Assembly (NCBI GenBank): GCA_035308965.1
Contig: DATGFN010000052.1
Location: forward strand, 365,396-429,395
Source: DASYXZ01 sp035308965
Lineage (GTDB): Bacteria; Acidobacteriota; Terriglobia; UBA7540
Reading direction: 5' to 3'
DNA length: 64,000 bases
Shown piece after piece: positions 44,260 to 51,858 of the stretch. The position numbers were made by a program, and so were the translations under genes. The number at the start of each line of letters is the position of its first letter. Positions within the stretch are counted from its first letter, which is position 1. The notes beneath the pieces are model-generated. The model saw only the letters and a program-made list of their open reading frames with translations. It did not search any database and was not told the origin of the DNA.

Positions 44260-45192
44260 ATGAAAAAACCAAATTTTGATCCCGGTCTCACTCAACAGTA
44301 CAGCGCTGAGATATCCCGGGTCATTCGCAGAGACGGGCAGTTTAACGTGCGGCGCCATGGCACGACCTGGCAGGACATTCATCCCTACCTCTACTTCCTC
44401 AACGCCCCTTGGTACAACTTCTTCGGGTTTATGGTGGCAGGATTTATCGCTGTGAACTTTATTTTCGCGCTCACCTATTACTTGATTGGCGTCCAAAACC
44501 TTCAAGGCGCCGAGGCCGCCACGGAATTCAGGCGCTTCCTGAATGCCTTTTTTTTCAGCGCCCAGACGCTGACCACGGTGGGTTACGGGACCATCGCGCC
44601 CAGAGGCGTTCTGGTCAATTTACTTGCATCCTTCGAAGCAATGATGGGGCTGATGGGATTTGCCGTGGTCACCGGCTTCCTGGTGGGCCGGGTGTCGCGG
44701 CCCACGGCGCGCATCGGATTTAGCGACACGATGATCGTGGCCCCCTATCAGGATGCCACCAGCCTCCAATTCCGCCTGGTCAATCGCGGTGTGAGCAATC
44801 TGATGGAGCTCGATGCCAGCGTGATGCTGATGACCGTGGTGACCACCGATGGACGCCTGGAGAGAAAATTCGAAAGGTTGGAGCTGGAGCGGGATAGCGT
44901 TTTATTTTTGGCGCTCACCTGGACCATCGTTCACGCCATTGACGCCAACAGCCCCCTATTCGGGAAGTCAGCCGCTGACCTTAAACGGCTCAAGGCGGAA
45001 GTGTTAATTTTGATCAAAGGCACGGACGATATGTTCAGCCAGGTTGTGCACGCGCGGTATTCCTACCGGTACGATGAAATTGTCTGGGGCGCGAAATTCA
45101 CCCCCGCGTTTGAAATCGATGAGAAGGGAACCATGCACCTTGATGTGGACAAGGTCAGTGACCACGTGAAGTTGCCGAGCCTCGGTCCCTGA
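44260..45192 (+). CDS. Inward-rectifier-type (KirBac-like) potassium channel
   Basis: 310 residues from ATG 44260; a TTG at 44215 would add 15 residues. TM1 about 55-77 (FGFMVAGFIAVNFIFALTYY), pore helix, selectivity filter TVGYG at 106-110, TM2 about 121-146 (LASFEAMMGLMGFAVVTGFL), then the cytoplasmic Kir beta-sandwich (RPTARIGFSDTMIVAPYQDA, LQFRLVNRGVSNLMELDAS, LTWTIVHAIDANSPL, RYSYRYDEIVWGAKF). It is the usual length and complete, so a functional tetrameric K+ channel is expected. Gating ligand unknown. Confidence 0.94.
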   Translation: MKKPNFDPGLTQQYSAEISRVIRRDGQFNVRRHGTTWQDIHPYLYFLNAPWYNFFGFMVAGFIAVNFIFALTYYLIGVQNLQGAEAATEFRRFLNAFFFSAQTLTTVGYGTIAPRGVLVNLLASFEAMMGLMGFAVVTGFLVGRVSRPTARIGFSDTMIVAPYQDATSLQFRLVNRGVSNLMELDASVMLMTVVTTDGRLERKFERLELERDSVLFLALTWTIVHAIDANSPLFGKSAADLKRLKAEVLILIKGTDDMFSQVVHARYSYRYDEIVWGAKFTPAFEIDEKGTMHLDVDKVSDHVKLPSLGP

Positions 45193-45215
45193 AAACCGGG
45201 AAAGAATCGACCCTG

Positions 45216-45704
45216 TTAATTAGGCTCCATGTAGACCGCCTCCGCCACGTTGGATGGTTCCTCGCTCAGCGATTTTTCCGGCGAATAGGCCGCCTTTTGA
45301 TACTTGTTGCCTGATTTCCGGATCACGTCATGCCACCCATCATCCCAACTCACCTGAGCCTCTCCATTCACGGCTTTCCACGTACCCTCGCCGCCGCTGC
45401 CAATCGTTTTGTGCGCCTGGCCGTCAGGCTTCAGGGTGATCACGAACGTTCCTCCGTTACCGTCGCCGACTTTCCAATCGCCGAGGAAGCGGGCGCTGCC
45501 TGCGGGCAGGGCGACGCTGGTTGGCGCGCTGAATTCGATTCGGGCGATTTCGGCCAGGGGAAAACTTTGCTGCCGTCCATCCTTGAAGACAATCAAGATC
45601 GAGCCTTGTCCTGTCTCCTTGGCCGGATTCTGTTTAGGCGTGGCGATGGGCGCTGCGATCATCAGTAATGCCAAGGCCCCAGAAGCTTGATAAAGTCTGT
45701 GCAC
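45216..45704 (-). CDS. Exported protein of unknown function
   Basis: 162 residues with a signal peptide (ASGALALLMIAAPIATP). SILIVFKDGRQQSFPLAEIA near the start is a beta-hairpin motif common in proteins written to act on peptide or nucleotide binding. Then ARFLGDWKVGDGNGGTFVIT and EGTWKAVNGEAQVSWDDGW form a lipocalin-like beta stretch with conserved tryptophans. GGAGGAATCC precedes the start. Convergent with the Kir gene (24 bases between stops). Function not known. Confidence 0.75.
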   Translation of the reverse strand: MHRLYQASGALALLMIAAPIATPKQNPAKETGQGSILIVFKDGRQQSFPLAEIARIEFSAPTSVALPAGSARFLGDWKVGDGNGGTFVITLKPDGQAHKTIGSGGEGTWKAVNGEAQVSWDDGWHDVIRKSGNKYQKAAYSPEKSLSEEPSNVAEAVYMEPN

Positions 45705-45868
45705 GGATTCCTCCTTCGAAACTGTGGGGGAACTGAGATGCGTTCCCCCCTGCCATGATAGTACGGATTATCTTCCCCGGCGGTTCCAAAGCGAAACGGT
45801 TGAACTATCGACAGGAATGGCGGGGCGGACCGGCGTACGAGCTTTGCCCAAAACTTTAAAAAGACACT

Positions 45869-45902
45869 TGACACGGTAACTGTATCACTGTATTAGTACA
45901 GA
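45869..45902 (+). promoter_or_regulatory. Promoter and operator of the gntR-ABC operon
   Basis: TTGACA (45869-45874) and TATTAG (45892-45897) with a 17-base spacer. ACTGTAT occurs twice (45880-45886, 45888-45894), and CTGTA/TACAG (45889-45893/45898-45902) is an inverted pair over the -10, a likely operator for the GntR repressor itself. A start of transcription 6-7 bases past the -10 would fall on the ATG at 45903, giving a leaderless mRNA. Confidence 0.7.
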
Positions 45903-46289
45903 ATGATTTTGCACGTGAACACTTCGTCCGGCGTTCCGGTGTACTTGCAAATCGAGGCGCAGGTGAAGCATGTGGTGGCGGCCGGGGCGCTCAAACAAGG
46001 CGAAGCCCTGCTTTCCGTGCGCAAACTGGCGGCGGAGTTGCGGGTGAATCCCAACACGGTGGCGCGCGCTTACCAGAACCTGGAGCGTGACGGCGTGATC
46101 CGCACCGTGCCGGGCGGCGGCACCTACGTGGCTGACGACCATCCGGGCCTGCTGAAATCCGAGAAGCTGAAACGATTGCGCCCACTGGCCCGCCAGTTGG
46201 CGGTGGAGAGTTCGCAATTGCGGGTTGAATCGGGGGACGCGATCAAGTTGATTGAGGAAGAATTCGATGAATTGGGAGGACGGAAATGA
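45903..46289 (+). CDS. GntR-family (YtrA-like) transcriptional regulator
   Basis: 128 residues, the short YtrA type with a winged-helix domain and only a helical tail. VPVYLQIEAQVKHVVAAGAL, SVRKLAAELRVNPNTVARAY and GVIRTVPGGGTYVAD are the GntR DNA-binding signature. YtrA-type repressors usually control the ABC operon they head and respond to cell-wall antibiotics in Bacillus; here the ATPase and two permeases follow. The ATG lies directly under the promoter. Its last codons (DELGGRK) fall inside the 44-bp repeat that recurs before the ATPase gene. Confidence 0.93.
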   Translation: MILHVNTSSGVPVYLQIEAQVKHVVAAGALKQGEALLSVRKLAAELRVNPNTVARAYQNLERDGVIRTVPGGGTYVADDHPGLLKSEKLKRLRPLARQLAVESSQLRVESGDAIKLIEEEFDELGGRK

Positions 46290-46302
46290 CTGAGACCGTA
46301 AT
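46259..46302. repeat. 44-bp direct repeat, copy A (gntR-ATPase junction)
   Basis: Spans the last gntR codons, its TGA, and the first codons of a vestigial ATPase start (MTETVI). It is identical to copy B at 46879 except for one base (46291 T against 46911 G). It marks one edge of the inserted segment with the first pilin-like gene. Confidence 0.9.
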
Positions 46303-46357
46303 CCCAATTCAGTGGTCGCCGAAGGTAAATCCAGTCTTACAAAAGGAGGAGATATGA
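46286..46357 (+). other. 23-codon vestigial ATPase start / coupling mini-ORF
   Basis: ATG 46286 overlaps the gntR stop as ATGA; the ORF reads MTETVIPIQWSPKVNPVLQK plus three residues. Its TGA (46355-46357) overlaps the ATG of the pilin-like gene, again as ATGA. The first residues match the ATPase start (MTETVI), so this is a truncated copy of the ATPase 5' end. It may pass ribosomes from gntR to the pilin-like gene. Confidence 0.6.
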
Positions 46358-46812
46358 ATATCAGGACAACGCTTGTCGCTTCTGCTTTGACGTTTTCCGT
46401 TCTGTTCGTGACGGTGGGCCTAAGGGGCCAGAACTTTGAAGGGGACCAGCGCTCTGCAATCGATTCCTTGCGAAGTATTAACACAGCCGAAGTCACTTAT
46501 CAGATGGACTTCGGAAAAGGTTGGAGCTCAACCCTCGCGGCGCTAGAAGTGCCGCAAATTAGATCAAAATTCACCCCGGAAACGGGAGCCTGGCTCGATA
46601 ATGCTGTGAAGTCCACTAAGAAGGGCGCCTACATTTTTACCTATAAGGCGGGGGAACCGGATGCGAGCGGGAAGATCACAACCTACACCGTATCAGCCCG
46701 TCGGGCGAAATGGCATAAGGGTCTTTGGAGCTTCTTCAGCGACGATTCGGGGATCATACGTGGAACGGATGAGAACCGTGCCGCGAAGGCGTCTGACCCA
46801 CCATTGCATTAA
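46354..46812 (+). CDS. Exported pilin-head-like protein 1
   Basis: 152 residues from ATG 46354 with AAAAGGAGGAG upstream. It has an ordinary Sec signal (TTLVASALTFSVLFVTVGLRG) and no prepilin-peptidase motif. The mature part reads AIDSLRSINTAEVTYQMDFG, then WSSTLAALEVPQI, YIFTYKAGEPDASGKITTYT and FFSDDSGIIRGTDENRA. These are the conserved elements of the globular heads of acidobacterial type IV pilin-like proteins, so it is a head without the assembly helix. It sits between gntR and the ATPase in a segment bounded by the 44-bp repeats. A sister gene lies at 48616. Confidence 0.8.
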   Translation: MNIRTTLVASALTFSVLFVTVGLRGQNFEGDQRSAIDSLRSINTAEVTYQMDFGKGWSSTLAALEVPQIRSKFTPETGAWLDNAVKSTKKGAYIFTYKAGEPDASGKITTYTVSARRAKWHKGLWSFFSDDSGIIRGTDENRAAKASDPPLH

Positions 46813-46878
46813 CGTCGGCGGGCGAGTCGAAAGTTCGCGGGGGTTTGAGTCCGGAATGACGATCAGGCGCGTTAAGCG

Positions 46879-46922
46879 AGAATTCGATGAATTGGGAGGA
46901 CGGAAATGACGGAGACCGTAAT
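46879..46922. repeat. 44-bp direct repeat, copy B (gntR-ATPase junction)
   Basis: Carries the gntR 3' end (EFDELGGRK and TGA) in a place where no gntR exists, directly joined to the start codon of the intact ATPase gene at 46906. The offset from copy A is 620 bases. Confidence 0.9.
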
Positions 46923-47829
46923 TTCCACCCAGGGGCTGACGAAGATATATCCCGATGTTCGGGCAGTTGACGGCTTGGACCTTAGCGTGCCGCGCGGCGC
47001 CGTCTACGGCTTCCTGGGGCGCAACGGGGCGGGGAAGACAACCACCATTCGCACTCTGCTTGGACTCTCCCACGCCACGGCCGGATCCGCCCAGGTTCTG
47101 GGATTGGACATTCGAAAAGACCATGTGGCCATTTTGCAGCGCACTGGATTTGTTTCCGAAACCAAACAGCTTTTTGATTCCCTGACACCGGCTCAATTGG
47201 TCCGTTTCAATCGCAGCTACTTCCCCAAGTGGTCGGACGCGCTGGTGGAGCGTTACGTCAGTCTTTTCGAGATTCCTATGAACCGGCCTTTTGGCAAGCT
47301 CTCGCTCGGCAATCGTACCAAGGTCTGTCATTTGCTGGCACTGTGCCAGGGCGCAGACCTGTTGATGTTGGACGAGCCCACCTCGGGTCTTGACCCGGTA
47401 ATGATGGACCTGTTGCTGCGCGTACTGGTTGAGGACCACGTGAGTGAGGGGCGAACCGTCTTCATCAGCTCGCACCATTTGTCCGAAGTGGAACGCATCG
47501 CCGATTGGATTGGGATCATCGAGGGCGGAAAGCTGGTGCTGGAAACTCGCTTGGAAGACATCCGCCAGAATTTCCGTCTGATCACGGCATCCGGGGATTC
47601 GGCCGAAGCAGTAACTGCGCCCAATTTAATTTCCAAAAAACGCTCGGACAAATTCCACCGCTACCTTGTGTCAAGGGAAGCGGAAGACTTCGTGACGCGC
47701 TTGCACGCGCAAGGGATGACCATATTGGAAGTTTCCCCCGTGAATTTAGGCGAAGTATTTCTTGGCCTCGCCGGAAAGGAGCTGCCATGTATCGCTGGAA
47801 ATGCTGGCACGACTCGCGCGATCGCTTAG
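46906..47829 (+). CDS. ABC transporter ATP-binding protein
   Basis: 307 residues, an ABC-2-type exporter ATPase. Walker A GRNGAGKTT (38-46), signature KLSLGNRTKV (131-140, with LSLGN in place of LSGGQ), Walker B LLMLDEP with Glu157, D-loop SGLDP, and the switch His in ISSHHLSEVERI. The C-terminal part is a regulatory extension, EVSPVNLGEVFLGLAGKE. Powers the two permeases downstream; substrate unknown, perhaps a peptide or antibiotic by analogy with YtrB. It overlaps the next gene by 43 bases. Confidence 0.94.
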   Translation: MTETVISTQGLTKIYPDVRAVDGLDLSVPRGAVYGFLGRNGAGKTTTIRTLLGLSHATAGSAQVLGLDIRKDHVAILQRTGFVSETKQLFDSLTPAQLVRFNRSYFPKWSDALVERYVSLFEIPMNRPFGKLSLGNRTKVCHLLALCQGADLLMLDEPTSGLDPVMMDLLLRVLVEDHVSEGRTVFISSHHLSEVERIADWIGIIEGGKLVLETRLEDIRQNFRLITASGDSAEAVTAPNLISKKRSDKFHRYLVSREAEDFVTRLHAQGMTILEVSPVNLGEVFLGLAGKELPCIAGNAGTTRAIA

Positions 47830-48560
47830 TGCTTTACGCAGGCGGATGCCTGGCGGTTGGCGCAATCATGAGTTTGGGCCTTTGGGGAGAATACTCGCGT
47901 TACGTCGCTTGGATTGCTGTTTCCACCAATCCTCGAGTCAAGCTGTGGGATCCTTCGGTTGATATTTGGCTTTGGGGAATGAGAGTGTTACTCGAATTTC
48001 TGCTTCCCGCTGTCCTTTGGGCGGCGTTGGCCTTTGGGTTTATGAGTGTGGGGCGGGAGTACGACTCCGGCGCCATGGCCTTCGTCCTTACCCGTCCCCA
48101 GAAGCGCTGGCGAATTGTTTGGGATGAGTGGTTGCTGGCCGTAGCGGAAATCTGCATCGTCCTATCGATGCTGATCGTGGGGATGGCGCCCATCCTCTAT
48201 CTGATCAGCAAGATTTACGTTAGTTTCACCGGACTGATTTTGCCCGGAGCCCTGGCGGTAGCGGCCTGCATTTATGGCCTGACCCAGTTTCTTACTTTAC
48301 TTACAGGAAGCAGCGCCAAAGGCTTGAGCGCCAGCGTTGCCGCCATTCTTTTCTACGTGTTTCTCCCTGGCGCACTCAACGATTGGTGGCACATCAGTTG
48401 GCCGCTAAGGATCGCCGACCTGTCGCTGTCGGTCTTTGACATTGGTTGGCAGGAGCCGCCTCGTTCATTTCCGTCTCTGAATGTTGGTCTCTTGTGGTTT
48501 TTGGTGGCACTGATTTTCCCGTTTCTATCACAGTGGTTGATTGAAAGGCGGGAAGTGTAA
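47787..48560 (+). CDS. ABC-2-type permease 1
   Basis: 257 residues from ATG 47787, selected by AAAGGAG upstream; it overlaps the ATPase gene by 43 bases, so translation is coupled. About six TM helices: LVLYAGGCLAVGAIMSLGLW, LEFLLPAVLWAALAFGFMSV, AEICIVLSMLIVGMAPILYL, LPGALAVAACIYGLTQFLTL, SASVAAILFYVFLPGAL, and FLVALIFPFLSQWLI. MYRWKCWHDSRDR at the start mirrors permease 2's start, and YDSGAMAFVLTRPQKRWRIV mirrors its SKRREMDFLLTRPKPRHFFV, so the two permeases are paralogues and likely a heterodimer. Confidence 0.88.
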   Translation: MYRWKCWHDSRDRLVLYAGGCLAVGAIMSLGLWGEYSRYVAWIAVSTNPRVKLWDPSVDIWLWGMRVLLEFLLPAVLWAALAFGFMSVGREYDSGAMAFVLTRPQKRWRIVWDEWLLAVAEICIVLSMLIVGMAPILYLISKIYVSFTGLILPGALAVAACIYGLTQFLTLLTGSSAKGLSASVAAILFYVFLPGALNDWWHISWPLRIADLSLSVFDIGWQEPPRSFPSLNVGLLWFLVALIFPFLSQWLIERREV

Positions 48561-48615
48561 TGAATTCGAAAAACGGAGTCTTGAGGAAACCCTTAATTTG
48601 ATTTTGGAGGACGAT

Positions 48616-49101
48616 ATGAGATCGAAATGCGTTTGGAATTCCACTTTGATTTTCACCCTAATCATTTCCGCGATATGTAATGCCGCCCAAAAGAAGTCTG
48701 CGGCGGAACCGCCCGACCCTCAACGTGCGCTGGGGTGCATCAGAACTATCAACACCTCGGCACTAACATATAAAGATACATACAAGAAAGGTTATAGCCC
48801 CACATTGGCGGCTATGGGCGTGAGAGCAGGAGTAACAGACCATCCTCCTGAAGCCGCCGGTCTTATTGACGAGCACCTGGCGAGCGGCAATATGGCCGGG
48901 TACAAATTCATTTACATGGCGGGCAAGAAAATCGCGGATGGAAGCATCGCCACCTACACAGCCATGGCGCGGCCATCGCAATGGAAGGAAGGCGTTGTGA
49001 GCTACTTCACCGATGAGAGCGGAGTGATTCGCTGGACCACGTCCAACCGTGCGCCCACCGTGAAGGACCCAACCATCGACTCGTTGCCTGAATTGAAGTA
49101 G
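48616..49101 (+). CDS. Exported pilin-head-like protein 2
   Basis: 161 residues from ATG 48616 (TTGGAGGACGAT upstream). Signal peptide STLIFTLIISAICNAA. The mature part has ALGCIRTINTSALTYKDTYK, then YSPTLAAMGV, EAAGLIDEHLASGNMAGYKF, ATYTAMARPSQWKEGVVSYF and TDESGVIRW, the same plan as the gene at 46354. It lies between the two permease genes, so the operon alternates transporter and exported pilin-head genes. No prepilin-peptidase site. Function unknown; secretion partner or extracytoplasmic sensor are guesses. Confidence 0.8.
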   Translation: MRSKCVWNSTLIFTLIISAICNAAQKKSAAEPPDPQRALGCIRTINTSALTYKDTYKKGYSPTLAAMGVRAGVTDHPPEAAGLIDEHLASGNMAGYKFIYMAGKKIADGSIATYTAMARPSQWKEGVVSYFTDESGVIRWTTSNRAPTVKDPTIDSLPELK

Positions 49102-49175
49102 CAATCTTGCGCTTACTCTGGACCCTGCCTTGTTTTTGGAATGGTCGCAGAGTCCCGCTCCATTAAGGGGTGCCC

Positions 49176-49919
49176 ATGTACTTTTATATATGCTGGTACA
49201 CCAAGCGGTATCGATTGGTCATTTATTTGACACTTGGGATTGTCCTGACCATTATGGGCTGTCTGCCCGAGGCGTTCGAGTACCGGGGCGGGCACTGGTT
49301 TTTGCCCAAAATGACTGTTGCGCTGACAAGGCGGATTTGGGATGCCGGGACCGAAAACACTCTCGGGATATTACTTGTGGTTATGCTTTTCGCGGCCGCC
49401 GATCTGGGCGCGCTGGCCATGGGGGAGGATTCCAAACGGAGGGAAATGGATTTCCTCCTGACGCGGCCCAAACCTCGCCATTTTTTCGTTTGGACCAGTT
49501 GGCTGGCGGGCTTAACGGAACTGCTTCCTCTCTTGGTAATCCCTATTCTCACTTCGATCGTCGTGATGTTCTATATGACTCACGCTCTTTTTCCCGGGGT
49601 CTTGGTCGGAATGAGTCTGAAACTCTTTGCTTTGGCCGCGGCCATGTACGCTCTGGTATTTCTGCTTTCCACGCTCAGCGGTACTGCCCAGAACGGATTG
49701 CAGATTGCGGGCTTCATCGTTTTTCTTTTTGCCGGTCTAAATTACGCCCGTAATCAGGCGTGGTTCTATCCCGAGTATCACCCTAAACTCTGGGGGGCGT
49801 TTGACTGGTTCGAATCGTCCCACCAACTATTTCCATTTGCCAATTTGCTCATCCTGATTTGCGCAACGCTCGCGATGCCGTTGATCGTGCAAGCCGGCTT
49901 CAAACGAAAAGATCTTTAG
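49176..49919 (+). CDS. ABC-2-type permease 2
   Basis: 247 residues from ATG 49176 (AAGGGG upstream; a GTG at 49170 adds two residues). About six TM helices, for example VIYLTLGIVLTIMGCLPEA, LGILLVVMLFAAADLGALAM, LTELLPLLVIPILTSIVVMF, LFALAAAMYALVFLLSTLSG, GLQIAGFIVFLFAGLNYA and FANLLILICATLAMPLIVQA. Start MYFYICWYTKRYR is a match in layout to permease 1. It ends the gntR-ABC operon. Confidence 0.87.
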   Translation: MYFYICWYTKRYRLVIYLTLGIVLTIMGCLPEAFEYRGGHWFLPKMTVALTRRIWDAGTENTLGILLVVMLFAAADLGALAMGEDSKRREMDFLLTRPKPRHFFVWTSWLAGLTELLPLLVIPILTSIVVMFYMTHALFPGVLVGMSLKLFALAAAMYALVFLLSTLSGTAQNGLQIAGFIVFLFAGLNYARNQAWFYPEYHPKLWGAFDWFESSHQLFPFANLLILICATLAMPLIVQAGFKRKDL

Positions 49920-50043
49920 CCTTTCGGAACTCTTCCATAAACCAAAAATTCTGTTATCTTCTCTTGGGTTTCTTTAGTGTTAGTCTGAAAAATCTGCGCA
50001 ATCTGCGGATGGGAATTGTGAGACTCAATGAGGAGAATCAAAG

Positions 50044-50505
50044 ATGCGTATCGTACTCGGTGCGGACCATGCGGGATATGAAATGAAGCAGGACGCTATT
50101 GCCCTTGTTCGCCAGCTTGGCCATGAAGTGCTGGACGTGGGCACCAATTCCGGCACTCAGCCGGACGACTATCCGGACTTTGCCGAGGCCCTCGGCATAG
50201 CCTTGCGCGACCACAAGGCCGACCGGGGAATCTTGATCTGCGGCAGCGGAGTGGGCGCCTCCGTGGCCGTCAATAAAATTCCCGGCATACGAGGCGGCCT
50301 TTGCCATGACTGCTATTCCGCCCACCAGGGCGTCGAGCACGACGACATGAATGTGCTGGTGATGGGGTCGAGAATCATCGGCCCCGAATTGGCGCATGAG
50401 TTGATCAAGAGCTATCTGGGGGCGAAGTTTTCCGGGGAGGAGCGTCACGTCCGGCGGTTAGGGAAAGTAAAAAACATTGAAAGCAAATTCATGCTGCGTC
50501 CCTGA
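50044..50505 (+). CDS. rpiB: Ribose-5-phosphate isomerase B
   Basis: 153 residues, the RpiB size. It interconverts ribose 5-phosphate and ribulose 5-phosphate in the pentose phosphate pathway. Seen: MRIVLGADHAGYEMK with His9, DVGTNSGTQPDDYPDFA, catalytic Cys66 in GILICGSGVGAS, and YSAHQGVEHDDMNVLVMGSR. GAGGAGAATCAAAG precedes the ATG. Alone on its strand between the ABC operon and the minus-strand acyltransferase. Confidence 0.96.
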   Translation: MRIVLGADHAGYEMKQDAIALVRQLGHEVLDVGTNSGTQPDDYPDFAEALGIALRDHKADRGILICGSGVGASVAVNKIPGIRGGLCHDCYSAHQGVEHDDMNVLVMGSRIIGPELAHELIKSYLGAKFSGEERHVRRLGKVKNIESKFMLRP

Positions 50506-50562
50506 ATGTTGCATGCGTCGGGTTGCTGGATATGCGGTTTATCAGCGACATCGTCTCACATT

Positions 50563-51786
50563 TCAGATCCTCAAGAAAATCTTCCGCCGGTACATCCAGA
50601 AAAGTATCAACCAGTAGGTGAACAACACCGCCAGGCCCTGAATCAAGGGCTGAAGGCCGGTTCCGAAAAAGTTAAAGGCTCCAGGTCCCAAATGTATTCG
50701 ATATGACCGAAAGACGAATTCCCCTAAGAGCTCGGCGATGAGATAGGCCGCGATGGAATTCATCCCGATGACCACCAGGGGATAAGCCCACTTTCGATAA
50801 TTCTTGACCTCAATCACCCACGAGAACGCCGCCAGCAGAAGGAAACATGCGCCGCCGCTGAACAACGTCCAGCTCGGGGTCCAGATGCGCTTCACCACCG
50901 GGCAGATTCCGGTAAAGTGAAGCAAAAGGCCGGCGCCGATTCCGATTGCGCCCGCCAAAAGAAGGCGCTTCATGGGAATTTCCGGAGCGGAAGCCCGCAG
51001 CCAACGGCCGGCGATCAGGCCCAGAATCATGGTGCCCAGCGTGGGAATAAAGCTCAGCGTCAAATAACCGCCATCGTTGAACACAAAAGGTTTTTCGCGC
51101 TGAAAAAGATTCAGGAACCATTGGTCGAAGGCGTTTCCCAAATTGCTGTTCTTGTTCCAATGGGCGGCAAAGCCTGAATGATGGTGCTGCCAGTTCGCCG
51201 GCACACCCACGGCTTGGTAATCAAACCCGGGGCCGGGCACGGGATACAAAGCCCACGCCAGCCAGTAGCCTGTGAGAATTATTCCCAGCGCGGCCCACTG
51301 CCAGCGCGGCGGGCGAAACCCGAGCAGGAATAGGAACGGATATCCCAGTCCAATTTGGGTGAGCGTGTCCTCAAAAGTGAAATAGGTTTGCGTACTGTGC
51401 GTGGAACGCAGAAAGAATCCAAGCACGATCAGGAGCAAAGAACGCCCAAGAGCGTGCAGAAATAATTTTCCGAATGTCCCGCCTTTCGCCATCCGGCTGG
51501 CGATGGAATAAGGCAATGCCACCCCCACCAGGAATGAAAACGAGGGTTGGATCAAATCGTGTAGAGAGCATCCCGCCCAGTCCACGTGTGTCTGGTTGTA
51601 GGCAAGGAATTTCCAGAACAAGCTGGCGGGGAAAGCCTCGGCCACGCGCGAAAGGCGGAGCACCTCCGCCATCATCAGGAGCATGACCATGCCCCGGTAT
51701 GCGTCCACTGCGACGTTTCTCGCCGCCGGTTTGGGGACGACAAGCGGATCTTGCGCGACGGCCTGAAGTTCAAGGGTAGCTTGCAA
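50563..51786 (-). CDS. DUF5009/HGSNAT-like membrane acyltransferase
   Basis: 407 residues from TTG 51786, chosen because GCGAGGT lies upstream. About ten TM helices. The opening VAVDAYRGMVMLLMMAEVLR, the catalytic-type His in WAGCSLHDLIQPSFSFLVG, and NDGGYLTLSFIPTLGTMILG match the NagX/heparan-alpha-glucosaminide acetyltransferase-like group. These move acetyl groups from acetyl-CoA across the membrane onto amino sugars; here the substrate is not known. Divergent neighbours give no operon. Confidence 0.87.
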   Translation of the reverse strand: MQATLELQAVAQDPLVVPKPAARNVAVDAYRGMVMLLMMAEVLRLSRVAEAFPASLFWKFLAYNQTHVDWAGCSLHDLIQPSFSFLVGVALPYSIASRMAKGGTFGKLFLHALGRSLLLIVLGFFLRSTHSTQTYFTFEDTLTQIGLGYPFLFLLGFRPPRWQWAALGIILTGYWLAWALYPVPGPGFDYQAVGVPANWQHHHSGFAAHWNKNSNLGNAFDQWFLNLFQREKPFVFNDGGYLTLSFIPTLGTMILGLIAGRWLRASAPEIPMKRLLLAGAIGIGAGLLLHFTGICPVVKRIWTPSWTLFSGGACFLLLAAFSWVIEVKNYRKWAYPLVVIGMNSIAAYLIAELLGEFVFRSYRIHLGPGAFNFFGTGLQPLIQGLAVLFTYWLILFWMYRRKIFLRI

Positions 51787-51858
51787 GCATGACCTCGCTT
51801 ACGATGCGCAAAGAATACACCTAATTAGACGAGGGCGAAATCCCTTACCGCTAAAATT

